Below, piece after piece: positions 32,534 through 42,221 of a stretch of DNA of 64,000 bases. Location of the stretch: assembly GCA_026018925.1 (NCBI GenBank), contig JAKSZU010000012.1, forward strand, positions 29,625,814 through 29,689,813. Reading direction: 5' to 3'. The stretch comes from Tupaia tana. Taxonomy: Eukaryota; Chordata; Mammalia; Scandentia; Tupaiidae. The position numbers and the translations under genes were made by a program. The notes under the pieces are model-generated. The model was given only the letters and a program-made list of their open reading frames with translations. It was not told the DNA's origin and did no database searches. How positions within the stretch are numbered: the first letter of the stretch is position 1; every line of letters begins with the position of its first letter.

Positions 32534-33660
32534 AAGGCCTTCCCAGTGGATCAGGAATCAAGCCAGGAGTTGAGCCAGACTCTGAGATGTGAGGGATTCC
32601 CCCGTTTCCTTCTCCTTGAGTTCTACTGTGGACCTCTGGCTGCAGTGGGGCTAGTGCCCCGAGGTGGCCTGGAGACCTCCCAGTGCCAGGGTGAGGTGGA
32701 GCTGGGGAGGAGATCAACTCTGAAAGGACCTCCCTGAGCCCTGCGCTACCTCCCCTGGTGACATGAAACTGGGAGAGGAGGTGCTAAGCAGAACCCTGTG
32801 GAATCCAGGACATCAAAGCTCTGCAGAAAGAACTGCGGCAGTTTACCAAGCTTCTGAAGCAGAAGATCACTCTGAGATATACCCGGGCTGATGTGGGGCC
32901 CCTCTCGAGTGTCACTTTGGGAAAGTGTTTAGCCAAACAACCATCTGCTGTTTCAAGGCTCTTGAGCTGTTTCAAGAACATGTGTTAAGCTCTGGCCCCT
33001 GCTGCAGAAGTGAGTGGAGGAAGCTGGCAACAACAAAAATCTTCAGGAGACAATGCAGTAGAGACTCTCGGCTAAGCACAAAAGGGAAAGCAAACCAGAA
33101 CTGAGAGCAGCATGAGAGACTAGCAGGTCAGCCACACTGCCCCTGCAGCTTGGGCTGGTGGAAGACGTGGCTCAAGTGTGGTTCTGTAACTGGCGCCAGA
33201 AGGGCAAGAAATTGAGCAGCGATTACTCACAACAAGATTTGAAGCTGCAGAGTCTCCTTTCTCTGGGAGACCAGTATCCTTTCCTTTGGCCCCAGGGCCT
33301 CATTTAGGTGACCTACGCTATGAGGGCCTTATTTCACTACACTGCACTCCTTGGTTCCTTTCCCTGAGAAGGAAGCCTTTCTCTCTGTCTCTGTCCCCAT
33401 TCTGGGCTCTCCCACACATTCAAACTGAGGTGCCTGCCTTTCCTAGGGATGAGGAGCAGACAATGGGGAGATGCCCAGGAAAGAGAACCTGCAGGATATT
33501 CCAGGCCTTCTGGAATCAAGTTCTTTATTCATAAAGGAAAGACTTGGAAACATAAAGGGTGGCAGACGGGAGTTTTAGGGGAAATGGTTGGAGGGAAGGT
33601 GAAGTTAATTAATGCTCCCAGTTTTTATCCCCACAACATTCATCATTTTGTTCTTAAATA

Positions 33661-33930
33661 GAGATATGGTTGTTAAGGTGCTGGAGTCCCACACGGCCAA
33701 CCACGGTTTGAGTCCCGGACCCAGGGACTTGAAAATCATGCCAGGCACATGTACATGTGTGCCCAAAATTCCAAGAGGAGAATGGAGTAGATGGGACTCT
33801 GGCATGGTCCTCTCCCCTGGTGGTGGTGGTGTGTGTTTGTGTGATTTCTCATTTTCCCGTTCTATTTCTCTCCAGTGAGTGCACACACACACACATACAA
33901 TGGCAAAAACCTAATAATAATAGTAATAAT
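33661..33930 (+). mobile_element. Long SINE (5'-truncated) in the POU5F1 pseudogene 3' UTR
   Basis: Starts within the tRNA-like head (GGTTGTTAAGGTGCTGGAGTCCC), B-box-like GGTTTGAGTCCC, (GGT)n in the middle, and ends GGCAAAAACCTAATAATAATAG. It separates TTCTTAAATA from AATAAAGCCTGGGA of POU5F1. Confidence 0.88.
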
Positions 33931-33949
33931 AAAGCCTGGGATGCAGTAA

Positions 33950-34165
33950 CACCACCACCTCACGTGTGCTAAGAACAGGGCAGAGTGCTGGGAACACAGC
34001 ACTACAGATCCACACCCTGCCTTGTGGGAAGTCACTGAGCAGCGAGGAGAGGCACAGTAACTAAATAACCGCAGAACCACATGTTAGGGTGAGGGTGATA
34101 GAGAGCACAGGATGTGTTAAGAGCATCAGAGGAACCTAAAATCAGATAGATGGTGGTCAGCTGTG
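33950..34165 (+). repeat. Old LINE-like repeat fragment
   Basis: AGGGCAGAGTGCTGGGAACACAGC and TGATAGAGAGCACAGG...GAGGAACCTAAAATCAG match the same old repeat as 39225-41200. Confidence 0.55.
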
Positions 34166-34274
34166 GGAAGATAATCACTAGTTACTAAATAAATACGTAT
34201 ACTTAGATTTGTAAGTGTACAAATCAGAGAGTATTCAGAATTGCATGTAGAAATATTAAGATAGTAGACAATTT

Positions 34275-34400
34275 TGAGCTTGCAGTCCAACTCTTTTACT
34301 TTACAGATGAGAAACTGAGGCCCAGTGAGGACGGACTTGCTCAAGGTCCCATGGCAAGGTAGAGCCAGTCCCAGACCATGTGCCAGATCACCTGACCCCA
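34275..34400 (+). repeat. MIR fragment
   Basis: TTTACTTTACAGATGAGAAACTGAGGCCC, then CTTGCTCAAGGTCCCATGG. Confidence 0.85.
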
Positions 34401-34735
34401 GTCAGCACCTCCCACCGCATAGGGTTCCATTACTTCAAGAGGGCCCCTCAAGGATTCTAAGTGACAAGTTCCCTTCTGCTGCTGCATTAAAAAGAATTCA
34501 TTTATAAAATGCTGTCCAGGAAGGAGCCTGTGGTCCAAATCTACTGAGAATGTCTCTGCTTTGTTCTTCCCAGGACACTGCCAGGCTTCTGTATAAAGGG
34601 AGGGAGCTTGAGAACGCTAGAAGCAAACTCTTCTTAAGAAAGGGAACTTGGCTCTGACCCATCTCCCAGTCAGCCCCAGTCAGGCCTTTGCTTCTATTTT
34701 GTAGGTCCTGACCTTCACACTGAAGTTCCCCCTTC

Positions 34736-34959
34736 CGCTATAGGGCGCGTGCGCTCGCCAGACAGACAGAGAGAGACATAGAGACAGAAAGCGAGAAATC
34801 ACCCCCCAGGGGGGATGGTCACGCCGCAATCCCTTCTCCTCCATTCTCCTCTCGGGATCTTGGGCACGCACGCACACGCGCCCGGCGTGAGTTGTAAGCC
34901 ACCGGGTTCGACTACGTGGGAGTCCAGCGACATAGCCATTACGCTAACTGCTGGTTCCC
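34736..34959 (-). mobile_element. Long SINE without tail and without B-box region
   Basis: Otherwise near-consensus (GGCGCGTGCGCTCGCC...CTGCTGGTTCCC). It lacks the final AAAACCTC block and any A-tail, and about 19 bp covering the B-box-like motif are deleted (CCACCGGG|TTCGACTACG). Perfect 13-bp duplication AAGTTCCCCCTTC at 34723-34735 and 34960-34972. Confidence 0.92.
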
Positions 34960-34972
34960 AAGTTCCCCCTTC

Positions 34973-36060
34973 TTGAAGCTGCAGTGTTGGCCTTCCTCTG
35001 TGCATTGTTCTCACAAGCACATACATGGGAGGGGGCACAGTGGGACAGCAAAGGCTGTGGCCCCCGACTGAGAAACCTGAATCCTAACCGCCCCCCTGCC
35101 TCCCACTGCAGGCATAGTGCAGGTGGAGAGAGCAGGGGACAAAGAACAGACCTGCCCAGATGACGCTGACCTTTCCCTCACCCAGGAGAGCCTTGGCCTC
35201 CAGCTGCCACTGATGGCAGGGATGAGGTCATGCCGGATACCAGCCAGGCTCATCTGAGAACTGCTTAGAGCCGATTAAGGCCTGAGGAAATGTGGGTGCC
35301 TGGATGACGGGTGGCTCTGGAGTGCATGAGCTCTGATGACCAAGCACATCTCCAGCTCAACCATGCAGTGATTCCTTTATGTCCACAGGAGCCGGGGTTC
35401 AGATATACCTTGCCCCAGGGGTAAGCAAGGACAGGTCCTCATTCTGCACTCGGTAAGGACTGAGCATAGGACTCAGGGCCACCGAAGGGCCTTTTAGGCC
35501 TGATCTATTATGTGGACTACAACACTGTAGAACACCTCCATTCCTTGAAATGCTCCGGGTGGGGCTGCAGGACCCTTCTGGATGACTAATGGCCATCCCT
35601 CTCCAAAAGCTAATAGGTTAACATCAACATTTCAGGTGTCAATGTGAATGCTATTTACTCAAGGAAGACTTCCCTTACCCTCTTTAGATTAGATTAGGTC
35701 CCCATTATACTCTTATAGGACCCTCTCTCTTCCTTAATAATACTTATACTATTAACTAATAATTAATTAGTAATTTTATAATTACTTGTCTAATGTCTTT
35801 CCTCCGCCAGACTTTAAGTTTTGCAAAGATAGGAAATGCAATAAATATTTGTTAAAACCATGACAGGAAATCAATAAAAAAGACTAGTAATGTGAGAGAG
35901 GTTACAGATAATCTCATAATAGGCTTCTTTAAGAGGAAACTTTTATATACAACAGAGGGACTCATCTTACCTACCACATTAGCCAGTCAAGTCCTCCTGT
36001 TTTTCCATCCTATTCTCAGGAAACCAGATATTTCCTGGTTTTGACTGCCATGAAAGATTC
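34973..36060. other. Intronic sequence without identified features
   Basis: Unique-looking. 35690-35900 is AT-rich (ACTAATAATTAATTAGTAATTT at about 35755-35776). No gene seen. Confidence 0.45.
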
Positions 36061-36067
36061 TTCTTTT

Positions 36068-36292
36068 TAAAGTTTATATATTTATCTCTTCTTGAGAGAG
36101 AAATAGGGAGGGGGAGAGAGACAGACAGACAGAAAACACCAACAGGGCCCTCATACCACGATCCATCTCTAGCTGGCCCAGATTATGGGCACACACATGT
36201 GCCCAACATACCCAGGGAAGTTTCAGGACGTGAATCCAGAATCTTTCCCATGTGGGTCCAGTTGCATGTGTGCCACTGTTGGGCTTTCTTTT
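36068..36292 (-). mobile_element. Old tRNA-derived SINE
   Basis: TTTATCTCTTCTTGAGAGAG, CAGACAGACAGAAAACACC, GATTATGGGCACACACATGTGCCC and reversed head CATGTGTGCCACTGTTGGGC. Confidence 0.75.
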
Positions 36293-36294
36293 CT

Positions 36295-36480
36295 TCGTTA
36301 ACAGCTTTACTGAGATATATGTACATATTATAAAGTTCACCTATTTAAGTATACAATTTAATGTTTTTTTTTTTAGTATATTTATAGAGTTGTACAATCA
36401 TCACTATAATCTAATTTTAGAAAAATTTCATCTTCAAAAAAAAAAAAATCTCATGTCCATTAGCAATCTCTCCTTAAGAT
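36295..36480 (+). mobile_element. L1 3' region fragment
   Basis: TTAACAGCTTTACTGAGATATATG, AAAGTTCACCTATTTAAG, GAGTTGTACAATCATCAC and CATTAGCAATCTCTCC are the common old-L1 segment. Confidence 0.8.
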
Positions 36481-36900
36481 GACTTCTAACATGGAAAGTT
36501 TTAGCATCTGTGTCCAAAAAATAAAAAGAAACCTGTAATATCCAATCATTTGACAAGATCTCTTCATTATACAAAAAAAGTAATGTCAGAGAAGGGCCAT
36601 ACTCTCATGGATGAGATGGTGGCAGGGCTGGGAGAGACCACAGTTCCTGTGTGTACCTCCTCATGGCAGTGCTGTCACCTCTCTGCCAGCAGTCTGACTG
36701 TGTATGTTCTGGACTGTCTATTCCACTGGTCTTTAAGCTGCTTAAATGTAGAGGCTACATTCTGCTCATCCATCTTTCCTCTCTGCCTGGGAGTATCAAC
36801 AGGGCAGTGAGGCCTACAGGGGTCTTCACGGTCGGATGCAGTCTATGAACTCGGCTACTAGTCCTTCACGAGGTAAGTAAAGTAACTGAGAGTAAAATAT
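36481..36900. other. Intronic sequence without identified features
   Basis: An L2-like phrase (GGAGTATCAACAGGGC, CTTAAATGTAGAGGC) is too weak to call. Confidence 0.4.
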
Positions 36901-36910
36901 CTGGAAACTT

Positions 36911-37179
36911 TTTTTTTTTTAGGTTTTTGCCACAGAGCGTGTGTGCTCAATGGAAAAAGAGAGACACAGACAGAGACAGAGAGGAGGAGAGTGAGAAATT
37001 TCTCCCCCCAGGGATAGATGACCATACCACAATCCCTTCTTCTTCATTCTCCTCTTAGGACTTTGGGCATGCATGCACATGCACTCCAAGTGAGTTTCAA
37101 GCCACAGTGCCTGGGACTCGAACCTTGGTTGGCCATGTGGGAGTCCAGTGCCTTTATCACCATGCCACCTGCTGGCCTC
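36911..37179 (-). mobile_element. Long tRNA-derived SINE
   Basis: TTTTAGGTTTTTGCCACAGAGCG to CACCTGCTGGCCTC. Target CTGGAAACTTTT duplicated on both sides (about 36901-36911 and 37184-37195). Confidence 0.88.
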
Positions 37180-37587
37180 ATGTCTGGAAACTTTTATAGC
37201 AATTGTCAGAGTTGTTATATGTCTGTTGAATCTAATGACAAATTTGGGTCTGTATTTTGTATTTATCTTTAAAATATAATTTTTGTAATAATTCATTTTC
37301 ATGATTGTATTGGCCCATGACAGACTGCAAATCCAAATGACAAAAAGAGGTCTTTCACAGATAATTGGAGAAACACTGTCTTAAAGCAAACCATTCTTTA
37401 CTCTCCTCTGGTTTCTGCTTTTCTCTGTTTCATGAAACTTCCCGTATTGGTTCCTCTTCTCATGCTCACATCTGAAATGGAAGCTCTCTCAGTTGAGTCC
37501 CTGGGTTCTTTCAAGCTCTAAAAATCTTCCAGGGACAACTCATGGTTTCAGCCCTCTTCAAGAAACTAACAACTCTCAAGTCTTCAC

Positions 37588-37645
37588 CTTTTTTTTAAAA
37601 TTTTATTTTATTTATTCATTCATTTGGTTTAATTTGACTAGAGAG

Positions 37646-37689
<44 letters not shown>

Positions 37690-37785
37690 AAGTGAGAAAA
37701 CAAGCCACCAGGTCTGGAACTTGAACCGTGGTTGGCCATGTGGGAGTATCCTGTGCCTTAACCATCACACCACCTGCTGGCCCCC
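37588..37785 (-). mobile_element. Short tRNA-derived SINE
   Basis: AATTTTATTTTATTTATTCATT tail, AG-rich block and CACCACCTGCTGGCCCCC head at right. Confidence 0.9.
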
Positions 37786-37804
37786 ATACATCTTTTTTTT
37801 TTTT

Positions 37805-37821
37805 AAGAATTATTTTATTTA
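37805..37821. repeat. 17-bp target-site duplication, left copy (VNTR element)
   Basis: AAGAATTATTTTATTTA, preceded by TT. The junction TT/AAGA is a usual variant of the L1 endonuclease site. Confidence 0.9.
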
Positions 37822-38946
37822 GCTCGCGTGCCGCGGCCGGGGCTCGGCCTGCGTGGCCGGGTCCGCACGGCCGGGGCTCTGCCTCGCGTGCCGCGGCCCG
37901 GACCGCCCGACCCCTGCTGCCTCTCCGGTGCTGGGGGTGTCCCACGCTCGGCACCGACGCGGGCCGGCGGCGCGGACCGGCCGAGCTCACCATCCTTCCT
38001 TTCTCGGGCCGGGCGGGTGAGCGGGAGGTGGCGCTGGATCCCGCGCACATTCGCGCGCTAGGGGCTGGCGTGTGGCCGCCGGGCCTGCGCGTGGCCACTG
38101 GGCCTGTGTGTGTGCGTGGCCGCCGGGCCTGTGCGTGGCTGCGCGTGGTTGCCGGACTAGCACGTGGCCGTCGGGCCTGCGCGTGGCCCCCGGGCCAGTG
38201 CGTGACCGCCGGGCCTGCGCGTGGCTGCCGGCCCAGTGCGTGGCCACCGGGCCTGCGTGTGGCCCCTGGGTCTGCGCCTGTGCGTGGCTGCCGGCTGCAG
38301 GCAGCAAACTGAAGCCGAAAACTAGGACTAAGAACTTGTAACTACAAGCAACAGAAAGAAACTAGCTGTTTTAAACCAATTGAGAAATATATTGTATAGA
38401 GGACTTTCTCTACCTATGGACAGTGAGAAGATGATGGTTACCAGCCCTGCATTACCTCAGGGAAAAACAAGAACTATTCTACCATTCTTAAGGAAGCCAG
38501 ATACCCGAGGATGACTCATGCTGCAGATCCCCACAACACCATTCCCAGTAATCACAAGATGGATGCTGTGCCGCATCAACCGATAATCATCTCTGCTTTC
38601 CAGAACCGCTTTCCTGAAACTGTATTCCATGGAGATTCACCTACAATTGTGGAACTGCACGAGACCCACCCTTAACCCAACCCTGAATAGAATCTATGCT
38701 CCCTATTGTTAAAAACTTTATGAGCTGATAATTGAAAAAAAAAAAAAAAACTGAAAGAACTGGAAGGTATAACGGCAGGGAAGGCAACTGCAGATACTAG
38801 AGACAGTATGGGAGAGGTAATGAGAATGAGTAATTGAGGGTGGAAGGGAGGTATTCAGGGAACAAACAATACACTTAATAGACACAAAAATGAAAAGTTG
38901 TCTGTTGATGATAACGTATATGGTAATATTGTTTTGACTAAAAAAA
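37822..38946 (+). mobile_element. Unrecognised SVA-like retroelement: CpG-rich 5' half, VNTR, unique 3' half, A-tail
   Basis: The insertion is bounded by a 17-bp perfect direct repeat and ends in an A-tail (38941-38948 region), so it was retroposed on the plus strand. From 5' to 3': a very GC-rich stretch with more than 45 CpGs (37822-38071), a 19-bp-period tandem repeat (38072-38304), a moderate-GC unique part, an internal A16 run (about 38735-38750) and a further 190 bp before the terminal A-tail. It lies in the AT-rich tail of a minus-strand short SINE. The unique part has two short frames, beginning at 38416 (MDSEKMMVTSP...) and 38511 (54 codons, ending LHETHP). I do not recognise either. 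It could be a lineage-specific composite non-autonomous retrotransposon like SVA or LAVA, or a processed copy of an unidentified transcript with a GC-rich leader. CpG retention suggests recent arrival or protection from methylation. Confidence 0.8.
38072..38304 (+). repeat. GC-rich VNTR, 19-bp unit, about 11 copies
   Basis: The unit is approximately GTGGCCGCCGGGCCTGCGC. Most copies are exactly 19 bp; two are 25 bp through extra TGTGTG- or CCTGTG-like bases. Variant copies differ at 1-5 positions. Confidence 0.92.
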
Positions 38947-38963
38947 AAGAATTATTTTATTTA
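38947..38963. repeat. 17-bp target-site duplication, right copy (VNTR element)
   Basis: Identical to 37805-37821. The host short SINE (ACTTTATTTATTT...) continues directly after it. Confidence 0.9.
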
Positions 38964-39764
38964 ACTTTATTTATTTATTTTAATTTGATCAGAGAGGGAC
39001 AGAGTGAAAGAGAGAGAGAGAAAGAAAGGGAAAGCAAGAAAGTGAGATCCCAGTTTTGGGACCTGAACTGCGGTTGGCCATAAGAGTCCAGTGCCCTTAA
39101 CCATCATGCCACCTGGCTGGCCCCATGTCTTCACATCTTAAAGGCTTTTCTCTCCTGTTCCACAGACCCATTTACCTAACTGCCTCCTAAATTTCTCTTA
39201 AGAATGTCTTGGAGATTCCCTGGCTGGTCAACAGCTATTTATTATTCATCTACTATATGCTAGCTGGGAATTTATTTTTTAGGTAAGGTAAATAGACAAG
39301 ACCTTACTTTCTAGTGAGAGAGAGAGACATGTGATAAACATATCAATAAGTAATCATGATGATTTTTAAGGCTAGTCAGTACTGCGATGAAGATAAAATA
39401 GGTAATATGATAGAAAGCGGCCAGGGGATACTTTAACGAGGGTAGTCAGAGAGGGCCTTTCTGAGGAGGGAACATCCGAGTTGAGAATGATGATACATCC
39501 TAAGAGGGCAAAGTGTTGAAATCACGGGAGAGGTAGGTGCAAAGGCCCTGAGGTGGGAAGGACTTCCATGTATCCGAGGGATGACAGAAGGCCAGTTTAC
39601 TGCAGAAGAGTGAACAAAGGGAGAGAGTGAATGGAGATGAGGTTGCAGAGATCTCAGTTTGTAGGGTCTTGTAGACTCTGATAAGTACTGTGGATTTCAC
39701 TTTGGTTTCAATGAGAAGTCAACGGATGGTTTTAGTAAGAGAATGACATGATTTGTTTTACAAA

Positions 39765-40262
39765 GATTGTTCTGTGACATAGAGGTTAAGGGAGCCAGAT
39801 CCGCATGGCCAACTATAGTTTGAACCTTTGCCCTGGTAGCTTGAAAAACATGCTGGGAAGGCCAGCTCTGTGGCCTGGTGTTTAGAGCAGCCAGATCCCA
39901 CATGGACAACCACACAATTGGGTACCAGACCTGGCAGCTTGAGAAATGTGCTGGGAGTGTGTGCATGCATGCCCAAAATCCCGAAGGGAGAGAGAAATAG
40001 AGGAGAAGGGATGAGGAATGATCCTGTCTATAGGGGGTGCTTTTTTCCTCTCCCTCTCTGTCTTTGGTGAGTGCATGCACCCTCTGGTGAAATAAAGAAA
40101 AAAAGGAAGAAGAGAAAAACATGTTGGGTGTATGTGCCTGCATGCCCAAAATCCTAGTGGGAAGGAGGAATGGAGGAAAAAGGATTGTGGCATGACCATG
40201 CCTCATTATGGGGGTGTTCTTTTTCTCTCTGGCAAGTGGTTAAGACTCTGGTAATTTAAAAA
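39765..40262 (+). mobile_element. Old SINE split by a nested SINE
   Basis: Head part up to 39857 (GACATAGAGGTTAAGGGAGCC...GCTTGAAAAACATGCTGGG). The 3' part from 40129 reads TGTATGTGCCTGCATGCCC...GGCAAGTGG. Confidence 0.85.
39858..40113 (+). mobile_element. SINE nested in an old SINE
   Basis: AAGGCCAGCTCTGTGGCCTGG head, GCTTGAGAAATGTGCTGGG, GCATGCACCCTCTGGTGAAATAAAG end. Duplicated target GAAAAACATGCTGGG / GAAAAACATGTTGGG (39843-39857, 40114-40128). Confidence 0.9.
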
Positions 40263-40312
40263 AAGAAAGAAAAGAAAAAAACAGATCGCTCTGGCTGGTA
40301 AGAGTGGAAACT

Positions 40313-40520
40313 AAGGCCTAGCTGTAGTGGCGTGGGCAACAGAGTGCTGCTGCATGATACTGGAGCCATATGGAAAGGCTGAGGGCTCAGCTCCCAGGTT
40401 GATCCAAATATGCCGAGAACCTGTGATTCTAGCTAGCTGGAAGGCTAGGGGGAGGACTGCCATGTGGCAAGATCTTGTTAGGTCTCACCCTCCCTGTCAT
40501 GGAAGAAACACACTTTAAAA
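40313..40520 (+). mobile_element. tRNA/7SL composite SINE
   Basis: Head GGCCTAGCTGTAGTGGCGTGGG, middle GGCTCAGCTCCCAGGTTGATCC (B-box position), then a decayed 7SL-like part (CCTGTGATTCTAGCTAGCTGGAAGGCTAGGG...GGCAAGATCTTGTTAGGTCTC). Confidence 0.7.
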
Positions 40521-40794
40521 ATAAAAATAGAAATTATGAGAATAGTCAGGATGGTGGGTGAGAGTCTAAGAGAGATGATGGTGGCCTGAACTGATCTGAA
40601 GTTACAGCAATGGAAATGGCAAAAAAGAAAAGGTTTCAAGATGTGCTCTGGAGGAACAGCTAATAAGACTTACTGAAGCACTAGATATGGAGTGTAAGAG
40701 AAAGAATTCAAGGATAACTCTAAGACGTTAGGCCTGAAATACTGGGTAGATGAAGGTATTGCCGAGGCCACGTTAACATTAAAATTCAGGATGG

Positions 40795-40990
40795 GTTCCG
40801 GCAGGTGGCGTGGTGGTTAAAGGTGATGAATTCCCACATGGCCGATAGCGGTTCGAGTCCTGGACCTGGCGGCTTGCTTTCTCGCTATCCCTTTCTCTCT
40901 CTCTCTGGTCAAATTGAAAAATAATAATAACAACAACAAAAGGTATTAAATAAATAAATAATAATTCTTTTTTTTTAAAATGAAGAAAAG
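40795..40990 (+). mobile_element. Short tRNA-derived SINE
   Basis: TTCCGGCAGGTGGCGTGGTGG head and GGTTCGAGTCCTGG. Duplicated target TAAAATTCAGGA on both sides. Confidence 0.92.
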
Positions 40991-41199
40991 TAAAATTCAG
41001 GAATGAACAAGAAATGGGGATGTGAGTTAGGTGGGTAGCAATCATTGTTCTGAGGATTTCGCTATGAAGAGATGCAGAGAAATGAAATGGCTGCCAGCAG
41101 TGGACATGATGTCAAGGGAAATTTGGGGTTTGCTGTTTTTCAAGATGGATGACATTAAGGTGTGTTTTATGCTGATGAAATGAGCCAGTAAGGGACGAG

Positions 41200-41690
41200 G
41201 GGTGGACAGACAACGCAGGAGACACAAAGTCCTTGAGAAAGTGAGAGGAAAGAGGAACTAGAGCCACATGCAGCAGCAAGTCTCAGGCAGTGATTCCACA
41301 GTTAGAGGAAGTCCAGGTTCAGGGAAGACAGGGAGCTCCCGCTCACTGCCATCTATTTCTCTATGAAATGTGAGGTGACATTCTCAGCTTGGGAGCTGCA
41401 GGAAGAGGGGCTGTAGATGTGAGGAGAGGCAAGGTATTAGAAAGTTGTCTTAGTCCAGAAGAAGCAGGTGAGTTGGCTCATGAAGTACAGTGGGGTGGCA
41501 GCGGTGTTGACTGTTTCAGAGTTTTATCACAGATGTGAAGCGAGTTCATTCAGCATGGTGGTACAACTTTCTTTACTCCAGCAATGTTCAGCTCTTCAGA
41601 TACAGACATGAAGTAAAGAGAAAAGTGGGTTTAACTAGGGTTAGCATTTGTCAAGAGAATAGAGAGAAGGGAGAAAGAAGCAAGGGAATA
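41200..41690. other. Intronic sequence, probably old repeat
   Basis: GGGCTGTAGATGTGAGGAGAGGCAAGGTATTAG suggests the same old LINE-like repeat. No gene. Confidence 0.4.
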
Positions 41691-41693
41691 GTT

Positions 41694-41885
41694 CTTTTTT
41701 AAAAAAAAATATTTAATTTTATTTATTCATTCATTTTATTTTAATTTGACCAGAGAGAGACAGAGACAGAGAGAGAAAAAGAAAGAGGAAAAGTGAGAAA
41801 GCAAGCCACCAGGTATGGGACTCGAACCATGGTTGGCTGTGTGGAATTGTCCAGCGCTTTAGCCACCTTGCTACCTGCTGGTCCC
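41694..41885 (-). mobile_element. Short tRNA-derived SINE
   Basis: AAAATATTTAATTTTATTTATTC tail to CTACCTGCTGGTCCC. Duplicated target AGCAAGGGARTAGTT. Confidence 0.92.
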
Positions 41886-42221
41886 AGCAAGGGAGTAGTT
41901 TTAACACTGGACCATGAAATCTAAAAGAAGGAGAGAAAAAAGGAAGGAGGGAGGGAAAGATGAAAGACAGAAGGATAGATAGACATGCTCAAAACAGAAT
42001 CCACAATTACTCTGCCTCCACCGGGGCCTCCTCCTGCCTTTCTTACATCATTAGTACCAGGGACCAGACCACCAACAACCCAACTCAGAATATGGACCTT
42101 ATCCTGACAACTCCTGCTCTCTTACTGACTCTACTCCTAAGTCTTTCTGGGATTGGTCCCCTTCTTTCCTTTCCTATTGAAACTGCCTTAGTTCAGGCCT
42201 CACCTAGACAATTATAGTAGC

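Larger units (their letters stand above)
31975..33947 (+). pseudogene. POU5F1P: Processed pseudogene of POU5F1 (OCT4), interrupted twice
   Basis: Intronless, decayed copy of the mRNA for the pluripotency factor OCT4. The 5' UTR remnant runs from about 31975; the ancestral ATG is at 32021-32023. Recognisable protein segments in order are GGPEPGWVD (about 32085-32115), then after an insertion [11 protein letters not shown] (32653-32690), the POU-specific domain DIKALQKELRQF onward (32809-32960), and a homeodomain remnant with [12 protein letters not shown] (about 33177-33212, RQKGKK-like). The ancestral stop is at 33426-33428. The 3' UTR follows to AATAAAGCCTGGGA at about 33927-33942. Breaks include a one-base gain just after the ATG, a stop in place of Trp in QKWVEE, a one-base gain in the MCKLR region, a lost Arg codon in KQKRIT, and a deletion across the start of the homeodomain. 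RPL38 is inserted at 32137-32514 and a SINE at 33661-33930. No function is expected. POU5F1 is well known for processed copies in mammals. Confidence 0.96.
37790..39123 (-). mobile_element. Short SINE hosting the VNTR retroelement
   Basis: The tail part is 37790-37821; the rest (ACTTTATTTATTT ... CCACCTGGCTGGCCCC) is 38964-39123. The 1.1-kb element lies between. TSD logic places this SINE first. Confidence 0.9.
39225..41200 (+). repeat. Old LINE-like repeat, interrupted by four SINEs
   Basis: In order: TTATTCATCTACTATATGCTAGC, AGAGAGGGCCTTTCTGAGGAGGG, GTGCAAAGGCCCTGAGGTGGG, GTAGGGTCTTGTAGACTCTG, AGAGAATGACATGATTTG, CAGATCGCTCTGGCTGG, GAGATGATGGTGGCCTGAAC, CAAGGATAACTCTAAGACG. This is the ancient mammalian repeat that usually starts 'tttattgagcacctactatg'. 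I cannot fix its class by eye. Confidence 0.65.

Noticed and set aside
37822..38310. CpG island as an alternative CLPB promoter
   Set aside because: It lies in a retroposed element with target duplications, on the opposite strand and deep inside an intron between ankyrin exons. Promoter activity is possible but nothing in the sequence shows it.
37728..38312. 194-codon plus-strand frame across the SINE and the GC-rich region
   Set aside because: It starts in a SINE and runs through GC-rich VNTR, where stops are rare by composition. It repeats RRACAWP-like units and has no protein similarity.
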